Positions 1 through 7,496 of a stretch of DNA of 16,580 nucleotides are shown here, one piece after another. How positions within the stretch are numbered: the first letter of the stretch is position 1; every line of letters starts with the position of its first letter. The translations under genes were made by a program, and so were the position numbers. This DNA is from JADJOY01 sp964450125 (GTDB lineage Bacteria > JADJOY01), in the NCBI GenBank assembly GCA_964450125.1, contig CAYVDO010000150.1, forward strand, positions 1-16,580, read 5' to 3'. The notes below the pieces were generated by a model, which was not told where the DNA came from, did no database searches, and worked only from the letters and a program-made list of their open reading frames with translations.

Positions 1-43
1 AAAGCAGCCGCCGGCGCGGTGCTGAGACAGACTCTCCGCCGCC

Positions 44-1261
44 ATGGCGCGGCCGTTGCGAATCGTCACTACCGGGCTGGCGGCCACGTACCCGCTCGGA
101 GGAGTGTTCTGGGACTACCTCCAGTACCCGCTGGGATTTCAGCGCCTCGGGCACGAGGTGCTCTACCTCGAGGACACGGGTCGCTGGTGTTACGACGCCG
201 CGGCGCAGACCTTCGTCGAGGACGGCGCCGCCAACGCGGGTCACCTGGCCCGCGAGATCGAACGACTCGAGCCGGCACTCGCCACGCGGTGGTTCTTCCG
301 CGACGCCACCGGCGCCACCTTCGGGCGCGACTGGAGCGACGTCGTTCGATTCGTGCGTGAGGCCGATCTCTTCCTACACATCTCGGCGTCGTGCTGGATG
401 CGCGACGAATACTGGACTTCCGCCGTGGTGGCGTTCGTCGACTCCGATCCGATGTACACGCAGGCGTCGGTACCGGCGTACGTGGCCGGCACCGCCGGCG
501 ACGACGAGCGGCAGCGCGTGGACATGCTGAAGCGCCACCACGTCCACTTCACTTTCGGCGAAAACGTCGGCCAGCCGGGCTCGACGGTGCCAACGGCGCT
601 CTTCGACTGGATTCCGACGCGCCAACCGATGGTCCTCGATCGTTTCACCCCCGCGAGCCGACCACTCGCCGCGCGGCGGCGTGTGCTCACCACCGTCGCG
701 AGCTGGGAGCCGCACGCCAAGCCGCTGGTGGTCGATGGTGTGCGCTACTTCGGGAAGAGCAGCGAGTTCGAGCGCTTCCTCGCGTTGCCGGCGCGAAGCC
801 CCGTGCCCATCGAGGTAGCGCTTTCCGGCCCGGCTCCCCGCGAACGGCTGCGCGAGGCGGGCTTCGTGCTGATCGATCCCGCCAGCGTGTCCGGCGACGG
901 CTGGCGCTATCGCGACTACCTCGCCGACTCGTTCGGCGAATGGAGCGTCGCCAAGCACGCGTACGCCGCGAGCCGAAGCGGCTGGTTCTCGTGTCGCAGT
1001 AGCTGCTACCTGGCGCTCGGCGTGCCGGTGATCGTGCAAGACACGGGCTTCGGGCGCACGATTCCCACGGGCGAGGGCGTGCTGCCTTTCTCGACCCTCG
1101 ACGAAGCCGAGGACGCGATCGCGCGGATGGCCCGCGAGCCCGAGCTGCACTCGGCGGCGGCGCTCGCGATCGCCCGCTCCCACTTCGACTCGAACCTCGT
1201 CCTCGGGGAGCTTCTGACGCGGGCCCTCGGTCCGCGCAGTTCACGAGGCACCGCGTCGTGA
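44..1261 (+). CDS. Glycosyltransferase-like protein, first of a tandem pair
   Basis: Encodes 405 residues. The N-terminus (residues 5-45) looks like the first Rossmann strand and helix of a GT-B glycosyltransferase, with a PLGGVFWDYLQYPLGF segment and a GHEVLYLED turn. The best-conserved part is residues 312-355: SGWFSCRSSCYLALG, then PVIVQDTGFGR and PTGEGVLPFSTLDEA. The same block recurs in the next gene and resembles the nucleotide-sugar-binding C-terminal half of GT-B enzymes. Donor and acceptor cannot be told from the sequence. There is no signal peptide or membrane segment, so it is probably cytosolic or peripheral. Its TGA overlaps the GTG of the next gene, so the two are likely translationally coupled. 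The ATG at 44 lacks a strong ribosome site, but the conserved domain begins immediately after it. The family call is solid; the specific function is unknown. Confidence 0.8.
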   Translation: MARPLRIVTTGLAATYPLGGVFWDYLQYPLGFQRLGHEVLYLEDTGRWCYDAAAQTFVEDGAANAGHLAREIERLEPALATRWFFRDATGATFGRDWSDVVRFVREADLFLHISASCWMRDEYWTSAVVAFVDSDPMYTQASVPAYVAGTAGDDERQRVDMLKRHHVHFTFGENVGQPGSTVPTALFDWIPTRQPMVLDRFTPASRPLAARRRVLTTVASWEPHAKPLVVDGVRYFGKSSEFERFLALPARSPVPIEVALSGPAPRERLREAGFVLIDPASVSGDGWRYRDYLADSFGEWSVAKHAYAASRSGWFSCRSSCYLALGVPVIVQDTGFGRTIPTGEGVLPFSTLDEAEDAIARMAREPELHSAAALAIARSHFDSNLVLGELLTRALGPRSSRGTAS

Positions 1262-2409
1262 AGCGCCAGCGCGTCGTCGTCGCCGGGTACTTCGTGCGCT
1301 GCCCGATGGGCGGCTACGCCTGGCAGGTACTCCATTACCTGCAGGGCTTTCGCGACGCCGGCCACGAGGTCTTTTTCTACGAAGGCACCGAGTACGATCC
1401 CACGGCTTACGACCCGCTCAACGACGTGACCACCCAGGAATACGCGTCGAATTTGGTGACGGTCGATCGCTTCTTCCGCACCCACGGATTCCGCGACGAC
1501 TGGGCGTTTCGCGACGTTCACGGCGAGCGTACGTGGGGCGGCGGCGCGGATCGCCTGGACCGCGTGCTCGAGCACGCGGACGTGCTGGTGAATCTCGGCG
1601 GCGTGGCGCGCTTCGACGAACGGCAACGGCGCGGCCGGCGCACGGTCTACGTGGACCTCGATCCGGTGTGGACCCAGCTCGCGGTGGATCGCAACCCCAA
1701 ATACCTCGCGTTCGTGCGGGAGCACGATCGCTTCTTCACGCTCGGTGAGGCGCTCGCCGGCCCGGGCTCGCCCATTCCGAGCGCAGGAATCGAGTGGAAG
1801 CCCACGCGGCCGCCGGTGGCGACGGCGTGGTGGCGGGATGCGCCGCCCGCCAAGCCCGAGGCGCCGTTCACCACCGTCGGCAAATTCCACGAGACGCACC
1901 GAGACCTCGTCTTCGACGGCAGGCTCATGACCTGGAGCAAGCGCCCCGAATGGCTGGCGCTGGTCGAGCTTCCGAGGCGGGTGCGCGCGCGCTTCGTGCT
2001 CGCCACCGGGCCCGACGACGAAGCCCGGCAGACCATGGAAGCGCACGGCTGGGAATTCGTGCCGCCGCGCTACGTGTCGTCCGATCTCGAGCGCTACCGC
2101 ACGTTCATCCGTGAGTCCGCCGGCGAGCTCACGGTCGCCAAGGACATGAACATCCACCTCGCCTCGGGCTGGTTCAGCGACCGCGCGGTCTGCTACCTCG
2201 CCGCGGGGCGGCCGGTGGTCACGCAAGACACCGGCTTCGGCCGCTTCGTCCCCACCGGCGAGGGGCTGCTCGCTTTCCGCACCCTCGATGAAGCGGTGGC
2301 CGCCGTCGACGCGTGCTTCGCCGATCCCCTACGCCACCAGCGCCGCGCCGCCGCGCTCGCCGCCGAGCACTTCGAAGCCGCCCGCGTGTGCGCGGCGCTT
2401 CTCGACTGA
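1258..2409 (+). CDS. Glycosyltransferase-like protein, second of a tandem pair
   Basis: Encodes 383 residues from a GTG that overlaps the upstream stop by four bases (GTGA). An AGG lies about nine bases before it, inside the upstream gene. It is a diverged paralogue of that gene: both have the PMGG/PLGG segment near residue 17, a GHEVFFYEG turn near 35, a VDLDPVWTQ stretch near 132 (FVDSDPMYTQ in the partner) and the C-terminal block SGWFSDRAVCYLAAG, QDTGFGR, PTGEGLLAF, TLDEA at 303-346. The arrangement suggests GT-B-fold transferases that arose by tandem duplication and act in one pathway, or as a pair, on a glycan or glycolipid. No membrane segment or signal is seen. Substrate is unknown. 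The UPF0316-type gene starts 18 bases downstream on the same strand, so all three may be co-transcribed. Confidence 0.8.
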   Translation: MKRQRVVVAGYFVRCPMGGYAWQVLHYLQGFRDAGHEVFFYEGTEYDPTAYDPLNDVTTQEYASNLVTVDRFFRTHGFRDDWAFRDVHGERTWGGGADRLDRVLEHADVLVNLGGVARFDERQRRGRRTVYVDLDPVWTQLAVDRNPKYLAFVREHDRFFTLGEALAGPGSPIPSAGIEWKPTRPPVATAWWRDAPPAKPEAPFTTVGKFHETHRDLVFDGRLMTWSKRPEWLALVELPRRVRARFVLATGPDDEARQTMEAHGWEFVPPRYVSSDLERYRTFIRESAGELTVAKDMNIHLASGWFSDRAVCYLAAGRPVVTQDTGFGRFVPTGEGLLAFRTLDEAVAAVDACFADPLRHQRRAAALAAEHFEAARVCAALLD

Positions 2410-2427
2410 GCCGAACGAGATCGAGTC

Positions 2428-3009
2428 GTGTTCGACTGGTTGCACGCGCATCCACAGTGGCTGGCGGTGGCGATCTTCTGCCTCCGCATCGGAGACGTGT
2501 CGCTCGGCACGGTGCGCACCATCTCGATCTTCCGCGGACACCGCGTGCTGGCGGCGTTCATCGGCTTCTTCGAGGTGCTCATCTGGCTCACGGCGGTGGG
2601 GCAGGTGATCGGACACCTCGACCATTGGTATCTGGTGATCGCGTACGCCGCCGGCTTCGCCGCCGGGAACATCGTGGGCATCGCGGTGGAAGCCGGGCTG
2701 GCGATGGGTGACGCGGTGGTGCGCGTCATCTCTCCCAATCGCGAGGTGCATCTGGCACAGGTGCTACGCACCGCGGACTACTTCGTCACGGACCTGGAGG
2801 GCCACGGCGAGAAGGCGTTGCCGGTGGAAGTGCTGTTCGTGGTCACCAAGCGGCGCAACCTCGCTCGGCTGCTGGCGCTCATCGAGAAGGCCGATCCGTT
2901 CGCGTTTTGCACCGTGGAAGACGTGCGGCGGGTACGCGAGGTGGCCGCGGGTACCGCGAGCCACCTCGACCTCTATCAGACTTGGATTCGACGCTCGCGC
3001 AGGAAGTGA
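2428..3009 (+). CDS. UPF0316-type membrane protein (DUF5698/DUF2179)
   Basis: Encodes 193 residues from GTG; this start leaves a short amphipathic leader before the first membrane segment. Three hydrophobic segments lie at about residues 10-30, 40-62 and 67-92. Family-typical motifs are RIGDVSLGTVR (20-30), GFFEVLIW (46-53) and the glycine-rich YAAGFAAGNIVGIAVE (73-88). A soluble C-terminal domain (about 100-170) resembles DUF2179, an alpha/beta module also found on YitT-type proteins. The biochemical role of the family is unknown; I infer only an inner-membrane location with a cytosolic sensor-like tail. It lies 18 bases after the glycosyltransferase pair. Its last 34 bases overlap the 3' end of the opposing M50 gene. 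Confidence 0.85.
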   Translation: MFDWLHAHPQWLAVAIFCLRIGDVSLGTVRTISIFRGHRVLAAFIGFFEVLIWLTAVGQVIGHLDHWYLVIAYAAGFAAGNIVGIAVEAGLAMGDAVVRVISPNREVHLAQVLRTADYFVTDLEGHGEKALPVEVLFVVTKRRNLARLLALIEKADPFAFCTVEDVRRVREVAAGTASHLDLYQTWIRRSRRK

Positions 3010-4808
3010 GCGTCCATCGAAGCAGGCGGGTCTGCCGGCTCCATCGGCGTAGAAGGTGCCGAGGGTGCCGAGGGTAGACCGCGTCGATCGGACACCGTGC
3101 CCGCGAACGAGACCAATGCCGCGACCACGAGGAACCACGCCACGACGTAGGCGAGCCACCCCGCGACGGTCACCCTGCGCGTGGGCGACGGCGTCGAGAT
3201 TCGTCTGTAGACCGGCCGCACCAGCTGCGACTTGCGCGTGAACGGCAGCATCCGACCGCCGTGGGCGTTGAGCACCCGGAACACCAGCGCCGCGGGGCTC
3301 GCGGGAAGCGCCCCGACGCGCGCGACCTCGGCGCGAACCGCGCTCGTGAGCCGTGCCTCGCGCAACGCACCGGGAATCGCAGCCCCCTGGAAGACCGCCA
3401 GCACCTGCAGCACCACCGAATCCACCACCCATCCCAGGAGCAGCAGGGCACACGCCGCGCACACCCGGAACGCCACGTCCACGGAGGGAGCGTGTGCGGC
3501 GAGCAACGCCTGCACCACGCGACCGCCGTCGAGCGGAGGCACCGGCAGCAGATTGAAACCGTTGAGCCCGATCAGGAGCACGATCGCTTCGTCGAGCCAC
3601 GAGGCGCGCGGCGCCGCCACCGACAGCATCGCGAGCGCCAGCGCCAGGAACAGGCCCGGGACCGGGCCGGCCAGCAGCACCACGAGCTCGTCGGCGAGCG
3701 TCGCGTCTTGCTTTCGGCCGGTGGCGGCGGCGCCGAAGAACGGGATGAAGAAGATGCTGGTGTCACGGTAGCCGCGTAGCCGCATCGCGACCAGGTGGCC
3801 GAGCTCGTGAATCGTCACCGCCGCCACCAGCAGCGCGAGCGGGATCGGTTCGATCAGGTGGGCGAACGAAAGCACGAACGCGATCGCCGTGAGTGCCAGC
3901 ACCCACCCTGCGAGGCCGCGCCTCGCAGGGCGGCGTGCCAGGTCCTCGCCGCGCAGAAAAGCACTCGCTTCCACCCCGGCGGGCACCTCGGTGTCGGTGT
4001 AGGCGTTGCCACCGCGCTGCGGCGACAACTCTCCGGCGGCGATGGCGCGGGCACGGGCTCGCATCCGCGCCATGCGCCGCGCCAGCAAGCGCTGCATTCG
4101 GCCTGCGCTGGCCACGGCCCGTGCCGACATCGCCCAAGCCGCACGCGCGGTGAGCGCCCAACGCATGGGCTCGCCCGCGGGCTTCACCGATCCCGCCGTG
4201 ATCAGCGCCTCGAGGTAACGGGCGAAGCCGGCGTTGACGCGGCTCACGAGCTCGTCGACGGCGAGGGGAAGCGCTCCCGCACCCGTCGCCAGCTTGGTGA
4301 CGTGCGACTTGCAGAGCTCGGCCAAGGTCTCCGCATAAGGATCGTCGACGTCGGTGTCCGGTACCTCGCCGACGATGCTGTGCGACCAGCCGTTGGTGCT
4401 GAAGAGGCAGCGGCCATCGGTTCGAAACGAAAAGAGCTCGACGCTGATCGCCGCGGCCGGCTCGGGCACCGACGCCATGCTCAGCACCGCCCACGTGGCG
4501 CGCTCCTGGGTAGCGAGCAGCAGCGCCGGATAGCGCGACGGCTCGAGGTCCACGATGGGCGTCACTTCCAGCCACGACACCGGCTCGAAGCCCAGGCTTC
4601 CGAGCTCGCGCAGCGCGGGCGTCAGGGTCTCGGGAAGCCACACCGGCACCTCGTCGACACCGAGCAGCCGGTAACCGAAGTGCCGCACCTCGAGCTTCAG
4701 CAGGCTCTGGAACGCCAGTAATCGGCGCAGCACGATGCCGAGGACGATCACCGCCACGAACACCAGCGGGTAGCGCCATTCGTTCAAGTTCGAGCCGAGG
4801 TCATTCAT
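2976..4808 (-). CDS. M50 (site-2 protease family) membrane metallopeptidase with large N-terminal region
   Basis: Encodes 610 residues. The zinc motif HELGH is at 334-338 within a membrane segment, and the second M50 motif NLLPVPPLDGG is at 419-429 with the third ligand Asp426, so the catalytic set looks complete. Membrane segments are predicted near 13-30, 299-316, 320-340, 372-396, 405-425, 446-470 and 548-570. Residues 40-210 form a soluble region with no recognised domain, followed by an Arg/Ala-rich stretch (220-258). The family cleaves substrates within the membrane; no substrate is evident here. I chose the ATG at 4808 because the frame upstream to 5009 is Arg-rich, lacks a ribosome site and would overlap pilT. 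The Pro/Ser-rich C-terminal tail overlaps the UPF0316-type gene tail to tail. pilT diverges across 155 bases. Confidence 0.85.
   Translation of the reverse strand: MNDLGSNLNEWRYPLVFVAVIVLGIVLRRLLAFQSLLKLEVRHFGYRLLGVDEVPVWLPETLTPALRELGSLGFEPVSWLEVTPIVDLEPSRYPALLLATQERATWAVLSMASVPEPAAAISVELFSFRTDGRCLFSTNGWSHSIVGEVPDTDVDDPYAETLAELCKSHVTKLATGAGALPLAVDELVSRVNAGFARYLEALITAGSVKPAGEPMRWALTARAAWAMSARAVASAGRMQRLLARRMARMRARARAIAAGELSPQRGGNAYTDTEVPAGVEASAFLRGEDLARRPARRGLAGWVLALTAIAFVLSFAHLIEPIPLALLVAAVTIHELGHLVAMRLRGYRDTSIFFIPFFGAAATGRKQDATLADELVVLLAGPVPGLFLALALAMLSVAAPRASWLDEAIVLLIGLNGFNLLPVPPLDGGRVVQALLAAHAPSVDVAFRVCAACALLLLGWVVDSVVLQVLAVFQGAAIPGALREARLTSAVRAEVARVGALPASPAALVFRVLNAHGGRMLPFTRKSQLVRPVYRRISTPSPTRRVTVAGWLAYVVAWFLVVAALVSFAGTVSDRRGLPSAPSAPSTPMEPADPPASMDAHFLRERRIQV
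3055..3075. repeat. Short 9-bp tandem repeat in the tail of the M50 gene
   Basis: The unit GGTGCCGAG occurs twice in perfect tandem (3055-3063 and 3064-3072), followed by a partial GGT. On the minus strand it encodes a Ser-Ala-Pro repetition in the C-terminal tail of the M50 protein. Because the unit is a multiple of three, changes in copy number would keep the frame. Confidence 0.7.
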
Positions 4809-4945
4809 CGTCGCGCAGGCGGCAGTTGCACACCGCGCGGCAGAGTAGCTCCGATCCTCGCGCCCTTCGCCACGCGCGCCGGCGACACGGACCGCGCACG
4901 AACCCGTCCGATCTGGTGTAGTGTCGGCCCGAGCGCACACTCCTC

Positions 4946-4952
4946 GAGGAGG
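4946..4952 (+). promoter_or_regulatory. Ribosome binding site of pilT
   Basis: GAGGAGG lies 11 bases before the ATG at 4964. It is a near-perfect anti-16S match and fixes the pilT start. I could not place a convincing -35/-10 pair in the 155-bp divergent region. Confidence 0.7.
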
Positions 4953-4963
4953 TTCACGAGCGC

Positions 4964-6160
4964 ATGCAGATCGCAGCGATCCTCGCCAAAGCCGTGAGCG
5001 GCGGTGCATCCGACATCCACGTCACCATCGGCAAGCCGCCCATGGTGCGCGTGAAAGGTGAGCTGACGCCGATCGAAGGCTTCCCGGCCCTGGACGCCGA
5101 GACCACCCGGCGCTTGATCCTGGAAGTGATGGACGCGGAGCAACGCCGCGAATTCGAAGAGCGGCGCGAGCTCGACTTCGCGCTCGTGGTCCCGAGCGTG
5201 GGCCGCTTCCGCGCCAACGCCTTCGTGCAGAAGGCGGGCGTGTGCTCGGTGCTGCGGGTCATTCCCAGCAACATTCCCGCGCCCCAGGACATCGGCCTCG
5301 ACGACGCGATCCTGAGCTTCGCGGGGCTGCATCGCGGACTGGTGTTGGTGACCGGCCCCACGGGCTCGGGCAAGTCCACGACGCTCGCGTGTCTGCTCCA
5401 GGTCGTGAACCAGACTCGACGCGCCCACATCCTCACCGTCGAAGACCCCATCGAGTTCGAGTACACGAGCGCCCAGAGCGTGATCTCGCAGCGCCAGGTG
5501 GGACCGCACACCAGGAGCTTCGCCAACGCGCTCAAATCCGCGCTGCGCCAGGATCCGGACGTGATCTTGATCGGCGAGATGCGCGACCTGGAAACGATCC
5601 AGATCGCGGTGACGGTGGCGGAGACCGGACACCTGGTGTTCGGCACGCTCCACACCACCGACGCGCCCCACACCGTCGATCGCATCATCGACGTGTTCCC
5701 GGCGTACCAGCAGCAGCAGATCCGCATGCAGCTCTCGTCGTCGCTCAAGGGGGTCGTGTGTCAACAGCTCATCCCGCGTGCCGACGGCAAGGGCCGCGTC
5801 GCCGCACGCGAGATCATGGTGGTGACCAACGCGATCGCGAACCTGATCCGCGAAGGCAAGACCCACCAGCTCTACAGCGCCATCGAGTCGGGAGCGCGCT
5901 ACGGCATGGTGTCTCTCGACAAGGCGCTCGCGGATCTCGCGGCGCGCGGCCTCATCACCGCGGACGAAGCCCAGAAGTACGGGTCGAGCCAGGGGCAGTC
6001 GGCCACGCCGACGCTGGCCGCCAGCGCGACCTCCCCGGCTGGTCCACCCGGCACGCGCCCGCCAGTCCCGGGCGCGCCGGGGCGCCCTGCTGCACCCGGA
6101 ACCACCGGTCCCGGCACCCGCCCGCCTCCCGCCGGCGGCAAGGGCTTCTTCAACCGCTGA
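4964..6160 (+). CDS. pilT: Type IV pilus retraction ATPase PilT
   Basis: Encodes 398 residues of a hexameric ATPase that drives pilus retraction at the inner membrane. The N-terminal PAS-like domain begins with a SDIHV motif (16-20). Walker A is GPTGSGKS (131-138), the Asp box DPIEFEY (161-167), Walker B with the catalytic Glu is DVILIGEMRD (199-208), and the His box is TGHLVFGTLHT (221-231). The PilT-type NLIREGKTHQL motif (293-303) separates it from PilB and GspE. After about residue 342, where PilT normally ends, there is an extra Pro/Gly/Ala/Thr-rich tail of roughly 55 residues that looks disordered. No other pilus gene lies in the window, so pilT stands alone here; a divergent M50 gene is upstream. 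The family assignment is very secure. Confidence 0.97.
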   Translation: MQIAAILAKAVSGGASDIHVTIGKPPMVRVKGELTPIEGFPALDAETTRRLILEVMDAEQRREFEERRELDFALVVPSVGRFRANAFVQKAGVCSVLRVIPSNIPAPQDIGLDDAILSFAGLHRGLVLVTGPTGSGKSTTLACLLQVVNQTRRAHILTVEDPIEFEYTSAQSVISQRQVGPHTRSFANALKSALRQDPDVILIGEMRDLETIQIAVTVAETGHLVFGTLHTTDAPHTVDRIIDVFPAYQQQQIRMQLSSSLKGVVCQQLIPRADGKGRVAAREIMVVTNAIANLIREGKTHQLYSAIESGARYGMVSLDKALADLAARGLITADEAQKYGSSQGQSATPTLAASATSPAGPPGTRPPVPGAPGRPAAPGTTGPGTRPPPAGGKGFFNR

Positions 6161-6260
6161 CGCGAACGCGGGCCGCGATCGACCGTCGAGCGCGAGATGA
6201 GCGTGTCGAAGAACGAGTCCGTCTTGCAGTGGGCCACGAACGGCACGCGCCAGAGGCGCG

Positions 6261-6348
6261 CCGCGAGCGTAGCGAGCCGCCTTGGGGGTGGATCCCCACG
6301 AAGACGCTTTTCGTGGGTCGGGGGTCTGGAACAGACCCCCGAGGCAAC
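6261..6348 (+). repeat. Structured interspersed repeat, copy A
   Basis: This lies between pilT and the CNB-GAF gene. It contains CGAGCG-AGCGAGCCGCCTTGGGGGTG (conserved block ending at 6290), then a hairpin CCCACGAA (6295-6302) / TTCGTGGG (6310-6317), then a perfect 9-bp hairpin GGGGGTCTG (6320-6328), loop GAA, CAGACCCCC (6332-6340). The same order of conserved block, variable hairpin and G-rich hairpin with CTG-GAA-CAG recurs at three other sites. There is no run of T after the last stem, so it is not a classical terminator. Its nature (REP/MITE-like element or structured RNA) is unknown. Confidence 0.75.
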
Positions 6349-6352
6349 GTCA

Positions 6353-6395
6353 GCTAGCCCTGACGTGAGCGCATAGCGCTCACGTCAGGGCTAGC
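6353..6395. repeat. Perfect 20-bp inverted repeat before the CNB-GAF gene
   Basis: The arm GCTAGCCCTGACGTGAGCGC (6353-6372) and its exact reverse complement (6376-6395) are separated by three bases (ATA). The structure ends 14 bases before the ATG at 6410 and just before a weak GAGAG ribosome site. As RNA it would form a very stable hairpin in the 5' leader. As DNA it could be a protein-binding or recombination site. The GTGA and TCAC half-sites are 11 bases apart, which does not fit the CRP consensus spacing of six. Confidence 0.85.
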
Positions 6396-6409
6396 GCGAG
6401 AGAGCCGGC

Positions 6410-7363
6410 ATGAGCAACGACGCCATCATTCGGGTACTCGGGCAACTGCCGATGTTCCAGACGCTGCCGCGGGAGATCCTCGCCGAGCTCGCGGGACTCG
6501 CCGTCGAGCGAACCTTCGACGACGGTGACCTGGTCTTTCGCGAAGGCGATCCCGGCGACGCTTGGTACCTGGTCGCCGATGGCACGGTCCGCATCGTCCG
6601 CACGCTGGACGACGGCGGCACGCTCGTGCTCACGGCCCTCGGCCCTGGCAGCTCGTTCGGCGAGATGTCGGTGTTCGACGAGCGACCGCGCTCGGCGGCC
6701 GCCGTCGCCGAAGGTGCGACGCGGCTCGTCGCCATCGGCCGCGACGGCCTGCGCCGCCTTCTCGCCGAACGCCCCGCGGATCTGGCGCGGCTACTGGTGG
6801 CGATCGTCGCGAATCTGAGCGGCTCGCTCAGGCGCGCCACGCAGAACCTCGTGACGGTGTACGAGACCGGCAAGATCGCCGGCACGGTGCGCGATCCGCG
6901 GCAGTTGGCGCACGAGGTGCTCACGCGACTGCACGCGGCCTTGGGCGCCACGCGCTCGGCCATCGGGCTCTGGAATCCGTTCTCGGAGAGCTACGAATGG
7001 CTCGTCATCGAGGACGCGGCCGCCTCGGTTCGCGAGGACGCCGAGCCACTCGCTGCCGACGATCCGCGGATCACCGCCGCGTTCGAGAGCGGCCGCGCGC
7101 TGCTCTTCACCGCTGAGGACACGCCGGCCGCTGCCCGATCGTGGTCGGGCCGCGCCAGCATCGTGGTGCCGCTCCACCAGGAAGACCAAGGGCTCGGCGT
7201 GCTGGCGTTCGCCACCGACCACGACGAAGCGTTCGGCGACGACCAGCAGAAGCTCGCCGATGCCACGGCGTTGCAGGTGGCAGGCGCGTTGGCACTCGCG
7301 CGCCACGAGCAGGACGAACGCGATCGCGAGCGGCTCGAGCGATCCCGCGCACGAGCAGGCTGA
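6410..7363 (+). CDS. Cyclic-nucleotide-binding (CNB) plus GAF domain signalling protein
   Basis: Encodes 317 residues. Residues 14-130 form a CRP-type CNB beta-roll: the GD-V/L-FREGDPGD loop is near 39-50, and the phosphate-binding cassette FGEMSVFDERPRSA spans 83-96 with the conserved Glu85 and Arg94, so nucleotide binding is plausible. A helical linker (about 120-155) leads to a GAF domain (about 160-295) with the typical VPL and FATDHDEAFGDDQQKLADATALQVAGAL pattern. The protein ends in a charged helix with no helix-turn-helix, so it is not a CRP-type DNA-binding regulator. The output is probably protein-protein. It is cytosolic. It sits between two of the structured repeats and faces a second CNB gene. 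Ligand identity and partner are unknown. Confidence 0.88.
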   Translation: MSNDAIIRVLGQLPMFQTLPREILAELAGLAVERTFDDGDLVFREGDPGDAWYLVADGTVRIVRTLDDGGTLVLTALGPGSSFGEMSVFDERPRSAAAVAEGATRLVAIGRDGLRRLLAERPADLARLLVAIVANLSGSLRRATQNLVTVYETGKIAGTVRDPRQLAHEVLTRLHAALGATRSAIGLWNPFSESYEWLVIEDAAASVREDAEPLAADDPRITAAFESGRALLFTAEDTPAAARSWSGRASIVVPLHQEDQGLGVLAFATDHDEAFGDDQQKLADATALQVAGALALARHEQDERDRERLERSRARAG

Positions 7364-7376
7364 GCTGGGTTTTCAC

Positions 7377-7440
7377 GGCGGGCTGTTCCAGCCCCCCGCC
7401 CGCAGCGGCCAAGCCGCAGCGGGGCCCACCCCCCAAAGGC
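7377..7440 (-). repeat. Structured interspersed repeat, copy B1
   Basis: This is a copy on the minus strand, just after the CNB-GAF stop codon. On the minus strand it reads GCCTTTGGGGGGTG (7440-7427), then an imperfect stem CCCGCTGCGGC / GCCGCTGCGGG with a TTG loop and one T-T mismatch, then GGGGGGCTG-GAA-CAGCCC (CTGGAACAG complement at 7383-7391). The block sequence differs slightly from copies A and C (TTT and an extra G), but the order is the same. It lies between convergent genes. Confidence 0.65.
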
Positions 7441-7486
7441 GGCGCGGGGGTCGCGGCGCGGCCTCCGGGGCGCGGGGGCGGGGGCG

Positions 7487-7496
7487 NNNNNNNNNN
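7487..7496. other. Assembly gap (ten N)
   Basis: Ten N bases mark a scaffold join of possibly arbitrary length. The left flank is extremely G-rich (GGGGCGCGGGGGCGGGGGCG). The right flank starts directly with one arm of a perfect hairpin that belongs to repeat copy B2. Unknown sequence, including the end of B2, is missing here, so the true distance between the CNB genes is uncertain. Confidence 0.99.

Noticed and set aside
1006..2226. Long open frame opposite the second glycosyltransferase
   Set aside because: Its composition is Arg/His/Val-rich without motifs and it mirrors the codon bias of the plus-strand gene, so it is a high-GC shadow.
4809..5009. Longer start for the M50 gene
   Set aside because: It would add 67 Arg-rich residues, overlap the pilT start and RBS, and lacks a ribosome site; the ATG at 4808 directly precedes a membrane segment.
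4805..5866. Long open frame opposite pilT
   Set aside because: It is antisense to an unmistakable pilT and has no recognisable domain, so it is treated as a shadow frame.
6320..6340. Rho-independent terminator of pilT
   Set aside because: The hairpin is strong but is not followed by a T-rich tract, and the same structure occurs at positions unrelated to gene ends.
6353..6395. CRP-type operator in the 20-bp inverted repeat
   Set aside because: The GTGA and TCAC half-sites are separated by 11 bases instead of six, and the repeat is far longer than a CRP site.
7457..7486. Possible G-quadruplex next to the gap
   Set aside because: Only three close G runs are visible before the N bases, so a four-run motif cannot be supported.
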